From: Albimonas sp963977235 | GTDB taxonomy: Bacteria; Pseudomonadota; Alphaproteobacteria; Rhodobacterales; Rhodobacteraceae | DNA: 64,000 nucleotides | Assembly: GCF_963977235.1 (NCBI RefSeq) | Contig: NZ_CAXBOD010000001.1 | Span: forward strand, 372,001-436,000 | Direction of reading: 5' to 3' | Made by a program: the position numbers and the translations under genes | The notes under the pieces: generated by a model | What the model was told of the DNA's origin: nothing | What the model saw: only the letters and a program-made list of their open reading frames with translations | Databases searched by the model: none | Shown: positions 1-7,836 of the stretch, piece after piece | Layout: each line of letters starts with the position of its first letter | Numbering within the stretch: the first letter of the stretch is position 1

Positions 1-657
1 GGCGGCGAGCGGGTTCTCCATCGTCTCGGGCTGGGAGACGTCCTTGTAGCGCGCGTCGGAGGGGGCCAGCCACTCCTTCTCGGCGCCCCAGTAGGTGTCC
101 TTCTCGGGGGACCAGATGTCCTCGCGCCCGAAGGCGAAGCCGAAGGTCTTCAGGCCGGCGACCTCATAGGCGATGGTGCCCGACAGGATCATCAGGTCGG
201 CCCAGGAGATCTTGTTGCCGTACTTCTTCTTGATCGGCCACAGCAGGCGGCGGCCCTTGTCGGTGTTGACGTTGTCGGGCCAGGAGTTCAGCGGCGCGAA
301 GCGCTGGTTGCCGGTGCCGCCGCCGCCGCGCCCGTCGGCCAGGCGGTAGGAGCCGGCCGCGTGCCACGCCACGCGGGCGAACATGCCGACGTAGGAGCCC
401 CAGTCGGCCGGCCACCAGTCCTGGCTCTCGGTCATCAGGGCGCGCAGGTCGGCCTTCAGCGCCTCAACGTCGAGGGTCTTGACCTCTTCGCGGTAGTCGA
501 AGTCGGGGCCCATCGGGTTCGACTTCGCGTCATGCTGGTGGAGGATGTCCAGGTTCAGCGCATTGGGCCACCAGTCGGTCACCGTCTGGCCCATGACGGT
601 CAGCCCGCCGTGCATCACCGGGCACTTGCCCGCCGGATTGATGTCGTTGCCGTCCAT
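1..657 (-). CDS. katG: Catalase-peroxidase KatG, N-terminal 219 codons (continues past left edge)
   Basis: Bifunctional haem enzyme that disproportionates hydrogen peroxide and acts as a peroxidase. The frame is open to the left edge, so only the N-terminal catalytic domain is visible. The distal-haem triad is present as Arg95-Trp98-His99 (RVAWH); the Trp belongs to the Met-Tyr-Trp adduct known for the family. It is followed by the typical segment GTGNQRFAPLNSWPDN. The start at 657 is preceded by AGGAGAG at good spacing. It is divergent from oxyR, the usual peroxide-response pairing, so OxyR activation is inferred. Family members are about 720-740 residues, so roughly 500 are missing here. 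Confidence 0.95.
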   Translation of the reverse strand, partial: MDGNDINPAGKCPVMHGGLTVMGQTVTDWWPNALNLDILHQHDAKSNPMGPDFDYREEVKTLDVEALKADLRALMTESQDWWPADWGSYVGMFARVAWHAAGSYRLADGRGGGGTGNQRFAPLNSWPDNVNTDKGRRLLWPIKKKYGNKISWADLMILSGTIAYEVAGLKTFGFAFGREDIWSPEKDTYWGAEKEWLAPSDARYKDVSQPETMENPLAA

Positions 658-850
658 GGGGAGGTCTCTCCTAAGTTTCCGCGCCCGCGTCTCGGCGCAG
701 CGTCCCTGGGCGCGCGGGCCGCGCGGCCCGGGCGGCGCCGCCTCCGCAGAGGAGGGGCGCCCGGCCGGCCGCCGCGAATCCGCGCAAGATCCGCAGCGCC
801 CTTCTAGCACTTTTTAGAATTAGTAAAATTGCGAAATTTCAATCGCGGTG

Positions 851-865
851 ATAGGTTTCGGTTAT
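851..865. promoter_or_regulatory. Candidate OxyR/LysR-type binding site overlapping the oxyR start codon
   Basis: ATAGGTTTCGGTTAT fits the LysR T-N11-A rule with a dyad (ATA-N9-TAT) and is close to the ATAG-N7-CTAT arrangement of OxyR sites. Its last bases are the first two of the oxyR start codon, which would suit autorepression. The AT-rich stretch 803-845 next to it is the likely core promoter zone: on the minus strand TTGAAA (836-841) lies upstream of katG. Site identity is inferred from pattern only. Confidence 0.4.
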
Positions 866-1799
866 GGCAAGCGTGACCATCCGGCAGCTGCGATACTTCG
901 AGGCGCTGGCCCGCCTGCGCCATTTCGGCCGGGCGGCGGAGGCCTGCGCCATCTCGCAGCCCGCGCTCTCGGTGCAGATGAAGGAGCTGGAGGCGCTGCT
1001 GGGCGCCCCCCTGGTCGAGCGCGGCCCGCGCGAGATCCGGCTGACCCGTCTGGGCGAGGCGCTGGCCCCCCGCGCCCGCGAGGTGCTGCGCGCGGTGGAG
1101 GAGATCGAGGATCTCGCGCGCGCCTCGCAGCGCCCCTTCGTCGGGCGGCTGGGGCTGGGGGTGATCCCCACCGTCGCCCCCTACCTGCTGCCGGCGCTGA
1201 TGAAGGACCTGGCCGAGACCTGGCCGGAGCTGGAGATCCGACCGCGGGAAACCGTGACCCGGACCCTGGTGCGCGATCTGCTGGATGGGCGGCTGGATGC
1301 GGCGATCGTGGCGCTGCCGATCTCGGAGCCCGCGCTCGCCGAGACGCCGCTGTTCCAGGAGGAATTCGTGCTGGTGCGCCCGCAGGCCGACGCCGGTCGC
1401 CCGGCGCCCAGCGCCGAGTCCCTGCGCGAGATGCGCCTGCTGCTGCTCGAGGAGGGGCACTGCTTTCGCGACCAGGCGCTGAGCTTCTGCGGCCTGGGCG
1501 CGGCGCCGCCCCGCGACCTGATGGAGGGCAGCACGCTCGCCACCCTCGTGCAGATGGTGGCGGTGGGCATCGGCGTGACCCTGATCCCCGAGATGGCGGT
1601 GCGGGTCGAGACGGCCTCGGCCCCGGTCTCTGTGGCGCGGCTGTCGCCGCCGCGGCCGAAGCGCACCATCGGCATGGTCTGGCGGCGCAGCTCGCCGCTG
1701 GCCGATCAGCTCGAGCGGATCGCCCAGCAGGTGCGCGGCTGCCCCCGGCCGCAGGCGACGACGCCGCGCGCGGCGGGACTGTCCCGCGAGGCCGGTTAA
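864..1799 (+). CDS. oxyR: Hydrogen peroxide-sensing LysR-family regulator OxyR
   Basis: LysR-type transcription factor of 311 residues: winged HTH at about residues 4-63, then the regulatory domain. The redox pair is intact as Cys200 and Cys209 in HCFRDQALSFC, with the same nine-residue separation as E. coli Cys199/Cys208, so this is a peroxide sensor and not a generic LysR protein. It is divergent from katG, its expected target. The C-terminal extension after about residue 295 is Pro/Ala/Arg-rich and probably disordered. The start at 864 gives the standard N-terminus before the HTH. Confidence 0.92.
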   Translation: MASVTIRQLRYFEALARLRHFGRAAEACAISQPALSVQMKELEALLGAPLVERGPREIRLTRLGEALAPRAREVLRAVEEIEDLARASQRPFVGRLGLGVIPTVAPYLLPALMKDLAETWPELEIRPRETVTRTLVRDLLDGRLDAAIVALPISEPALAETPLFQEEFVLVRPQADAGRPAPSAESLREMRLLLLEEGHCFRDQALSFCGLGAAPPRDLMEGSTLATLVQMVAVGIGVTLIPEMAVRVETASAPVSVARLSPPRPKRTIGMVWRRSSPLADQLERIAQQVRGCPRPQATTPRAAGLSREAG

Positions 1800-1813
1800 G
1801 GATAGGCAGGGCC

Positions 1814-1844
1814 TCGGCCCCGCCTGCCGGCAGGTCGGGGCCGA
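1814..1844. terminator. Strong hairpin after oxyR
   Basis: A nine-base outer stem (TCGGCCCCG with CGGGGCCGA) and a four-base inner stem (CCTG/CAGG) with a CCGG loop lie 15 bases after the oxyR stop. There is no T run, so termination is a guess; it may instead stabilise the mRNA end. Confidence 0.45.
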
Positions 1845-1877
1845 AGCATCGGCGGCAACAGAGAAACGAGGCACGGG

Positions 1878-2750
1878 ATGGCAACGGCAGGAACCGCGCA
1901 GGACCCCGCGGCGGCGATCGGGCGGACGGAGACGCGCGCAGAGGCGATCGCCCCGGCCAGCGTCGCCGCCATGGCCGCCACGCTCGACATCGCCACGCCC
2001 CCGGCCGAGGGCGAGGCGCTGCCTCCGGGCTGGCAGTGGCTGTTCTTCAACGGGGCCGCGCGCCGCTCGGACATCGGCCATGACGGGCACCCCAGGCTGG
2101 GCGGCTTCCTGCCCGACACCGGCCTGCCGCGGCGGATGTGGGCGGGCAGCCGCATCGCCTACCTCGCCCCCCTGCCGGTGGGCGCGATGGCCGAGCGCGA
2201 GAGCGAGATCCTCGACGTCTCGGAGAAATCCGGCCGCTCGGGCCGGCTGTGCTTCGTCACCGTGCGCCACCGCTATTCGGCGGGCGGGACGCTGTGCATC
2301 GAGGAGGAGCAGGACATCGTCTACCGCGCCCCGCCCGAGCCCGGCGCCCCGGCCCCCAAGCCCGCCCCCGCGCCCGAGGGGGCCGAGCACTCCGAGGCGG
2401 TGACCCCCGACCCGGTGCTGCTGTTCCGCTATTCGGCGATCACCTTCAACGGGCACCGGATCCACTACGACCGCCCCTATGCGACGCAGGAGGAAGGCTA
2501 TCGCGACCTGGTGTTTCACGGGCCTCTGACCGCCACGCTCTTGCAGGCGCTGGCCCAGGGCCTGCGTCCCGACCAGCGGCTGGCGGGGTTCGAGTTCCGC
2601 GGCATGTCGCCGATCTTCGTCGACCGGCCCTTCCAGCTCGAGGCCGCGAAGGGCGAGACGCCCGAGACCATGGCGCTGTGGGCCCGCGGACCGGAGGGGG
2701 AGCTGTGCATGAAGGCCTCCGCCCGGTTCGAAGCCCGGATCGGAGGCTGA
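1878..2750 (+). CDS. FAS1-like dehydratase / MaoC-type acyl-CoA hydratase (mesaconyl-C4-CoA hydratase-like)
   Basis: A 290-residue double hot-dog protein. The N-terminal half (residues about 45-150) has the FAS1-like dehydratase pattern, and the C-terminal half contains FRYSAITFNGHRIHYD followed by HGPLTATLLQ, the hydratase signature of the MaoC superfamily with its Asp/His dyad region. Relatives act on enoyl-CoAs such as mesaconyl-C4-CoA or hydrate/dehydrate 3-hydroxyacyl-CoAs. The next gene, a CitE-like CoA lyase, begins four bases after its stop, so the pair probably works in sequence: hydration to a beta-hydroxyacyl- or citramalyl-type CoA, then retro-Claisen cleavage. The exact substrate is inferred. 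Confidence 0.8.
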   Translation: MATAGTAQDPAAAIGRTETRAEAIAPASVAAMAATLDIATPPAEGEALPPGWQWLFFNGAARRSDIGHDGHPRLGGFLPDTGLPRRMWAGSRIAYLAPLPVGAMAERESEILDVSEKSGRSGRLCFVTVRHRYSAGGTLCIEEEQDIVYRAPPEPGAPAPKPAPAPEGAEHSEAVTPDPVLLFRYSAITFNGHRIHYDRPYATQEEGYRDLVFHGPLTATLLQALAQGLRPDQRLAGFEFRGMSPIFVDRPFQLEAAKGETPETMALWARGPEGELCMKASARFEARIGG

Positions 2751-2754
2751 GGCG

Positions 2755-3552
2755 ATGACCGATCCCCGCAGCTACCTGTTCGTCCCCGGCCTGCGCCCGG
2801 ACCGTTTCGCCAAGGCCGCCGCGGCGGGCGCCGACGCGATCATCCTCGATCTCGAGGACGCCGTCGGCCCCGACCAGAAGGACGAGGCGCGGGCCCATGT
2901 CTCGAGCTGGCTGGCCGACGGCGGCGCCGGGCTGGTGCGGATCAACGGCGAGGGCACGCCGTGGTTCGAGGATGACCTCGCGATGCTGTCGTACGCCTCC
3001 GAGGCGCGGGTGATGGTCCCCAAGGCCGAGCCCTCGGCGCTGGCCGCCGTGGCGGCGCGGCTGCCCGGGCGCCCGCTTCTGGCGCTGGTCGAGACGGCCG
3101 CGGGCCTCGCGTCCCTGCGCGAGGCGGCGCGGATGCCCGGCGTGGCGCGGCTGGCCTTCGGGAACCTCGATTTCTCGGCCGACATGGGGATGGACCCGCC
3201 CGATCCGGCGCTGGACCCCGCGCGGTTCGAGATCGTGCTCGCCTCGCGCCTCGCGGGCCTGCCGCCGCCGGTGGACGGGGTGCGGGTCGAGCTCGAGGAC
3301 TCCGACGGGCTGAGCGCCGACGTGCTGCGGGTGCGCGCCCTGGGCTTCGGGGGCAAGCTGTGCATCCACCCCGCGCAGGTGGGGCCGGTGAACACGGGCT
3401 TCTCGCCCTCGGAGGCCGAGCTCGCCTGGGCCGCCCGGATCGAGACCGCCATGGCCGAGGCCGCCGGCGCCGCGGTGCGCGTCGACGGCAAGATGGTCGA
3501 CAAGCCGCTGCTGGAGAAGGCGCGTCGGATTCTGGCCAACGCGCCCGGCTGA
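2755..3552 (+). CDS. HpcH/HpaI aldolase family, CitE-like CoA-ester lyase
   Basis: TIM-barrel C-C lyase of 265 residues. SYLFVPGLRPDRFAKA, then the metal/substrate motif IILDLEDAVGPDQKDEAR and the later FGNLDFSADMG are hallmarks of CitE/MclA-type enzymes that cleave (S)-malyl-, citramalyl- or similar CoA thioesters to acetyl-CoA or propionyl-CoA plus an oxo-acid. It forms a two-gene operon with the upstream hydratase (gap of 4 bp). The length matches stand-alone CitE-like lyases. The substrate is not fixed by sequence: malyl-CoA, citramalyl-CoA and related esters are all possible. Confidence 0.85.
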   Translation: MTDPRSYLFVPGLRPDRFAKAAAAGADAIILDLEDAVGPDQKDEARAHVSSWLADGGAGLVRINGEGTPWFEDDLAMLSYASEARVMVPKAEPSALAAVAARLPGRPLLALVETAAGLASLREAARMPGVARLAFGNLDFSADMGMDPPDPALDPARFEIVLASRLAGLPPPVDGVRVELEDSDGLSADVLRVRALGFGGKLCIHPAQVGPVNTGFSPSEAELAWAARIETAMAEAAGAAVRVDGKMVDKPLLEKARRILANAPG

Positions 3553-3580
3553 GGTCGGGTCAACAGGCGGGCGAAACGAA

Positions 3581-3609
3581 GAACGCGGCGCCCGAGGGGC
3601 GCCGCGTTC
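3581..3609. terminator. Bidirectional terminator hairpin between the CitE-like lyase and thiolase genes
   Basis: A perfect 12-bp stem, GAACGCGGCGCC pairing with GGCGCCGCGTTC, sits between two convergent genes. It has no long T tract on either strand, as is common in very GC-rich genomes. Confidence 0.7.
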
Positions 3610-3645
3610 GCGGTTCCGGCGGGGCCCGGAGGGGCCCCGGCGGCG

Positions 3646-4881
3646 TCAGATCCGCTCGATGATCAGGGCGGGGGCCATGCCGCCGGCGGCGCACATGGTG
3701 ACCAGGCCCCGCTTCTTGTCCTGACGCTCCAGCTCGTCGATCAGGGTGCCGATCAGGATCGCGCCGGTGCAGCCGATGGGATGGCCCAGCGCGATCGAGC
3801 CGCCGCAGACGTTGACCTTGTCGCGGTCGAGCTTCAGGTCGCGGATGAACTTCTCGGCGACCACGGCGAAGGCCTCGTTGACCTCCCACAGGTCGATGTC
3901 GTCGGGCGTCAGGCCGGCCCGCTCCAGCGCCTTGCGGGCGGCGGGGACGGGGGCGTTGAGCATTAGCTCGGGGCTGTCGCCGGCGTTCACCGCGTGGGTG
4001 ATCTTGGCGCGGGGCTTCCAGCCGTTCTGCTCGCAGGCCTCCTTGGAGGCGACCAGGATCGCCGCGGCGCCGTCCACGACGCCCGACGAGTTGCCGGCGT
4101 GGTGGATGTGGTTGATCTTCAGGTCGGGATAGGCCCGGTGGATCAGCTCGCCATGGGTGACGCCGCTGTCGTCGAGCGGGAAGTCCATCATCGCCTCGAA
4201 CGAGGGCTTCAGCTGGGCCAGCGTCTCGAGCGTGGTCTGCGGTCGCGGGAACTCCTCATGGTCCAGCGCCAGCGTGCCGTCGGCCTTGTAGACCTTGATC
4301 AGGGACTTGTCGAAGCGCCCCTCCTCGATGGCCTTGGCGGCGCGCTTCTGGGATTCGACGGCCAGCTCCTCGGTGTCGCGGCGGGAGATGCCCTCGAGCG
4401 TGGCGATGGCGTCGGCGCAGACGCCCTGGGCGACCTGCGGGTGGACGTCGCGCAGGCGCATGTTGCCGCCGTCGAGCCCGACCTTGCGGCGACCCTCGGG
4501 CGAGAAGGAGAAGGACATCATCTCGCAGCCGCCGGCGATGACCACGTCCTGCCAGCCGGCCATCACGGTCGAGGCGCCGAGCGCCGCGACAGTCAGGCCC
4601 GAGCCGCAGAAGCGATCCAGCGTCACGCCCGAGGCGCGCACGTCGTAGCCGGCGTCGAGCGCCGACATCCGGCCGAGGTCGCCGCCCTGGCTGCCGGTCT
4701 GGTTCGAGGTGCCCCAGACGATGTCGTCGACCTTGGAGGTGTCGATGTTGTTGCGCTCGCGCAGCGCCGACAGGACCGCGGCGCCCAGGTGCTGGGGATG
4801 CATGTCGGCCAGCGCGCCCTTGCCGACCTTGCCGATGCCGCGCGGGGTGCGGCAGTGGTCCACGATATAGGCCTCGGCCAT
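3646..4881 (-). CDS. Acetyl-CoA C-acyltransferase (thiolase)
   Basis: Degradative-type thiolase of 411 residues that condenses or cleaves acyl-CoA and acetyl-CoA in beta-oxidation. The nucleophile is Cys92 in DRFCGSGL; the later GHPIGCTGA carries the catalytic His, and the C-terminal MCAAGG carries the second Cys. The start is taken at 4881 (MAEAYIV) because GGAGAGG lies just upstream; a start at 4899 would put the ribosome-binding site inside the coding region. It has no obvious operon partner and converges on the hydratase/lyase pair. Beta-ketothiolase activity with another chain length cannot be excluded. Confidence 0.9.
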   Translation of the reverse strand: MAEAYIVDHCRTPRGIGKVGKGALADMHPQHLGAAVLSALRERNNIDTSKVDDIVWGTSNQTGSQGGDLGRMSALDAGYDVRASGVTLDRFCGSGLTVAALGASTVMAGWQDVVIAGGCEMMSFSFSPEGRRKVGLDGGNMRLRDVHPQVAQGVCADAIATLEGISRRDTEELAVESQKRAAKAIEEGRFDKSLIKVYKADGTLALDHEEFPRPQTTLETLAQLKPSFEAMMDFPLDDSGVTHGELIHRAYPDLKINHIHHAGNSSGVVDGAAAILVASKEACEQNGWKPRAKITHAVNAGDSPELMLNAPVPAARKALERAGLTPDDIDLWEVNEAFAVVAEKFIRDLKLDRDKVNVCGGSIALGHPIGCTGAILIGTLIDELERQDKKRGLVTMCAAGGMAPALIIERI

Positions 4882-5100
4882 GACGTATCCTCTCCTCATC
4901 GGTTCCGGGCCGGGTCGATTCCGATCCGGCGGCCGTGTTCGGCCCCGAGTGATAATCCTGTTAACCGCGCGATGAAAGATTTAACCGAGCCTGCCGGCCG
5001 GTCAGGCGCGAGGCATGACGTCCCTGCCGGCGGTCGGTTGGCCCGCGCGCACGCCGCGGGTGGCCGCAGGACGGGGCGTGGGCCGGGCGGTGCGCAGGAG

Positions 5101-5121
5101 GCCCCGGGTCAAGCCCGGGGC
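5101..5121. repeat. GC-rich palindromic repeat, copy 1 (TCAAG loop)
   Basis: GCCCCGGG-TCAAG-CCCGGGGC, perfect 8-bp arms. It lies in the 276-bp gap between the thiolase and fumarase genes, where I see no gene. The same arrangement recurs at 33241-33261, 48208-48230 and, shortened, 50998-51014. Confidence 0.75.
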
Positions 5122-5157
5122 GCCGGCCGTGATCGGGCGCGCGCGGGGGTGCGGAGG

Positions 5158-6672
5158 TCAGCTTTCGGCCGGCGCGGGGGCGGGGCGACGCCAGCGGGCC
5201 GGGCCCTCGCGGTGGACCGAGGCGCCGGCGGAGTCGACGGCGACCGTCACCGGCATGTCCTCGACCACGAACTCGCGGATCGCCTCCATTCCGAGGTCCT
5301 CCCAGGCGAGGATGCGGGCCTCGCGCACCGCGCGGGCCACCAGCACCGCGGCGCCGCCGACGGCGACGAGGTAACTCGCGCCATGGCGGGCGATGGAGTC
5401 GACAGTGGCCGCCCCGCGCTCGGCCTTGCCGATCATCGCCAGCACGCCCTGGTCGAGCATGATGTCGGTGAAGCCGTCCATGCGGGTGGCGGTGGTGGGG
5501 CCGGCGGGGCCGACGACCTCGTCGCCCACCGGGTCCACCGGGCCCACATAGTAGATCGCCCGGCCCCGGAGGGAGACGGGCAGCGCCTCGCCCTTCGCCA
5601 GCGTCTCGGCGATGCGCTTGTGGGCGGCGTCGCGGCCCGTCAGCAGGCGGCCCGACAGCAGCAGGGTCTCGCCGATCGTCCAGCCCGCCACCTCCTCCCG
5701 GGTCAGCGTGTCGAGGTTCACCCGGCGCGGCGCGTCGGCGCCGGCGGCGACGGTCGTGATCTCGGGGAAGGACGAAAGCGGCGGCGGCGCCAGGGTCACC
5801 GCGCCCTCCCCGGTCAGCACCAGGTGGGCGTGGCGGTTGGCGGCGCATTGCGGGATCAGCGCCACGGGCTTGGAGGCGGCGTGGGTGGGATAGGTCGCCA
5901 CCTTCACGTCCACCACCGTCGCGAGGCCGCCGAGCCCCTGCGCCCCGATCCCCAGTCCGTTGATCCGGTGGTAGAGGTCGAGGCGCATCTCCTCGATCCG
6001 GCTCGAGGGCCCCTCGCGCAGCAGTCGGCCCATGTCGATGGGATCGAGGGCGGCCCGCTTGCCCAGCAGCATTGCCTTCTCGGCGCTGCCGCCCACGCCG
6101 ATGGAGATCACGCCCGGCGGGCACCAGCCGGCGCCGAGGCCCGCCACCGTCTCGACCACCCAGTCCTCGACCGAGGCGGCGGGGTTCAGGACGGTGAAGC
6201 GGGCCTTGTTCTCCGACCCTCCGCCCTTGGCGGCGACGATCAGCTCCAGCGTCTCGCCTGTGGTCAGCTCGACATGGGTGACGGCGGGGGTGTTGTCGCG
6301 GGTGTTGGTGCGCTCGAACAGCGGATCGCGCACCATCGAGGCGCGCAGCGGGTTGCCGGCGTCGAGATAGGCGAGCCGCGTCGCCTCGTTGATCAGGGCG
6401 TCCAGCGGCCGGTCGCCGGCGATCCGCGCGCCCTGGCCCAGTTTCGCGAACACCGTGACCATGCCGGTGTCCTGGCAGATCGGGCGGCGGCCGAGGGCGG
6501 CCAGCCGCGCGCTCTCCAGGATCTGGCCGATGGCGTTCTTCGCGGGGGGGCTTTCCTCGGCATGCCAGGCCTCGACCAGCCGCTCGAGGTAGTCGGGGGC
6601 GTGGTAGATCGAGATGTACTGCAGCGCCGCGCGCACGCTTTCCACGATGTCGTCGGGGCGGATCACACTCAT
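5158..6672 (-). CDS. fumA: Class I fumarate hydratase (single-chain, Fe-S)
   Basis: Iron-sulphur fumarase of 504 residues combining the alpha and beta (TTD-type) domains in one chain. Cluster ligands are Cys66 (ICQDTG), Cys184 (GWCPPG) and Cys276 (PQCAANRH), matching the three-Cys pattern of E. coli FumA. It interconverts fumarate and malate in the TCA cycle; some class I enzymes also hydrate mesaconate to citramalate. It is divergent from the ABC/lyase operon that starts at 6853 and shares its 180-bp intergenic region, so it could be a dedicated catabolic copy. The start at 6672 yields the standard N-terminus; a longer upstream frame has no support. Confidence 0.93.
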   Translation of the reverse strand: MSVIRPDDIVESVRAALQYISIYHAPDYLERLVEAWHAEESPPAKNAIGQILESARLAALGRRPICQDTGMVTVFAKLGQGARIAGDRPLDALINEATRLAYLDAGNPLRASMVRDPLFERTNTRDNTPAVTHVELTTGETLELIVAAKGGGSENKARFTVLNPAASVEDWVVETVAGLGAGWCPPGVISIGVGGSAEKAMLLGKRAALDPIDMGRLLREGPSSRIEEMRLDLYHRINGLGIGAQGLGGLATVVDVKVATYPTHAASKPVALIPQCAANRHAHLVLTGEGAVTLAPPPLSSFPEITTVAAGADAPRRVNLDTLTREEVAGWTIGETLLLSGRLLTGRDAAHKRIAETLAKGEALPVSLRGRAIYYVGPVDPVGDEVVGPAGPTTATRMDGFTDIMLDQGVLAMIGKAERGAATVDSIARHGASYLVAVGGAAVLVARAVREARILAWEDLGMEAIREFVVEDMPVTVAVDSAGASVHREGPARWRRPAPAPAES

Positions 6673-6764
6673 CGGTTCGGTCCTGGCTGGGCGGCTGGGG
6701 GTCCTGTCTGCACCCGAAGGCCCGGCTGCGGCAACCGCCTGGAGGTCTGGCTCGACGGTTTGGT

Positions 6765-6793
6765 TTGACGGCGGGGAAGTCGATTGTTCTAAT
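6765..6793 (+). promoter_or_regulatory. Sigma70-type promoter of the ABC/lyase operon
   Basis: -35 TTGACG (6765-6770), 17-base spacer, -10 TCTAAT (6788-6793); five of six bases match consensus in each element. The predicted start of transcription is near 6800, about 53 bases before the first gene. Confidence 0.7.
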
Positions 6794-6809
6794 GTCATAA
6801 CCTTATAAC
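6794..6809. promoter_or_regulatory. Candidate operator: inverted repeat over the predicted transcription start
   Basis: GTCATAA-CC-TTATAAC is a 16-bp inverted repeat with one mismatched pair. It abuts the -10 element at 6788-6793 and covers the predicted +1, the classic place for a repressor. The GntR/UTRA regulator at 10257-11045, inside the operon, is the natural candidate ligand; the assignment is inferred. Confidence 0.6.
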
Positions 6810-6852
6810 GATTCGGCGGCGACAGGCCCCCGGACGCTCCAGGGAGGAGACC

Positions 6853-7836
6853 ATGAAGGTGACGAGAACGCTGGCCGGCGCCGCGGCGCTGGCCTGGGCG
6901 GGGCTGTTCGCCGCCGTCCCCGCGCAGGCCGAAGAGATCGTGGTCACGCACTACGGCTCGTTGATGTACGGCGCGCCCTATGCCGTCGCGATGGAGAAGG
7001 GGTACTTCGAGGAAGCCGGCGTCGACGTGACCGGCGTGCTGACCTCGAAGGGCGGCGGCACCTCGGTGCGCAACATGATGGCCGGCGAGACGCCGTTCGC
7101 CGAGGTGGCCCTGCCGGCCGCGATCTCGGCGATCAAGGAAGGCTTCCCGATCCGCATCGTGATGATGGGGACCTCGGGGTCCTCGGCCCACCTGGTCACC
7201 CGTCCCGGCGAGAAACTGGAGAATGTCGAGGATCTGAAGGGCAAACGCCTGGTGTTCTCGCGGCCCAAGTCGGTGTCCGAGGCGATCTTCCTCGGCATTC
7301 TCGACAACGCCGGGCTGACGCCGGACGACGTCGAGATGGTCGCGATCGGCGGCTTCTCGGCCGGGCTGACGGCGCTGGAGCATAACGAGATCGACGTCGC
7401 CATCATCCCCGAGCCGATCTTCACCCGCAAGCAGGCCGACGGGACCTCCTACCAGAAGCTGAGCTGGATGAACGACCTGATCCCCTACTCGGCCTCGACC
7501 GTGGGGATCGCCACCGACGAGATGCTGGCCGAGCGGCCCGAGGACGTGCGCGCCATCATCGCCGTGCGCGCCCGCGCGGTGCAGTTCATCTACGACAACC
7601 CCGACGAGGCCGCGGAGCTGATCGCCAAGGCCTACGGGATGGACACGCAGACCATCGCCACCGCCATGGCCAACATCCGCGAGATGACGCCCGAGTGGTG
7701 GAAGCCCGGCGCCTTCGACTATGCCGCGATGGACGGCATGGCCAAGATGATGGCCGCCGTCGGCCTGGTGGAGCTGCCGCTCGACTGGACGCAGTATGTC
7801 GACGACAGCCTGCTTGACGGAAAGGCGATCCAGTGA
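6853..7836 (+). CDS. ABC transporter substrate-binding protein, NitT/TauT (NMT1/SsuA-like) family
   Basis: Periplasmic solute-binding protein of 327 residues. It has a Sec signal peptide (positively charged start, hydrophobic core, predicted cleavage after AQA near residue 26). The mature chain shows the family pattern: a ligand-pocket Tyr/Gly segment (HYGSLMYGAPYAVAMEKGYF) and the repeated two-lobe organisation. The family imports nitrate, taurine, sulphonates, pyrimidine precursors or aromatic and dicarboxylic acids, so the ligand is not set by sequence. It is first in the operon, with AGGGAGGAG upstream, and its stop overlaps the ATPase start. Linked lyase and hydratase genes suggest a carboxylate ligand. 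Confidence 0.88.
   Translation: MKVTRTLAGAAALAWAGLFAAVPAQAEEIVVTHYGSLMYGAPYAVAMEKGYFEEAGVDVTGVLTSKGGGTSVRNMMAGETPFAEVALPAAISAIKEGFPIRIVMMGTSGSSAHLVTRPGEKLENVEDLKGKRLVFSRPKSVSEAIFLGILDNAGLTPDDVEMVAIGGFSAGLTALEHNEIDVAIIPEPIFTRKQADGTSYQKLSWMNDLIPYSASTVGIATDEMLAERPEDVRAIIAVRARAVQFIYDNPDEAAELIAKAYGMDTQTIATAMANIREMTPEWWKPGAFDYAAMDGMAKMMAAVGLVELPLDWTQYVDDSLLDGKAIQ

Noticed and set aside
4882..4899. Longer thiolase start (six extra residues)
   Set aside because: The ribosome-binding sequence GGAGAGG would lie inside the coding region; 4881 fits homologues.
3994..6768. A 924-codon open frame on the plus strand across the thiolase and fumarase genes
   Set aside because: It is antisense to two well-supported genes, composed of Gly/Arg/Ala/His-rich sequence with no domain; long mirror frames are expected at this GC content.
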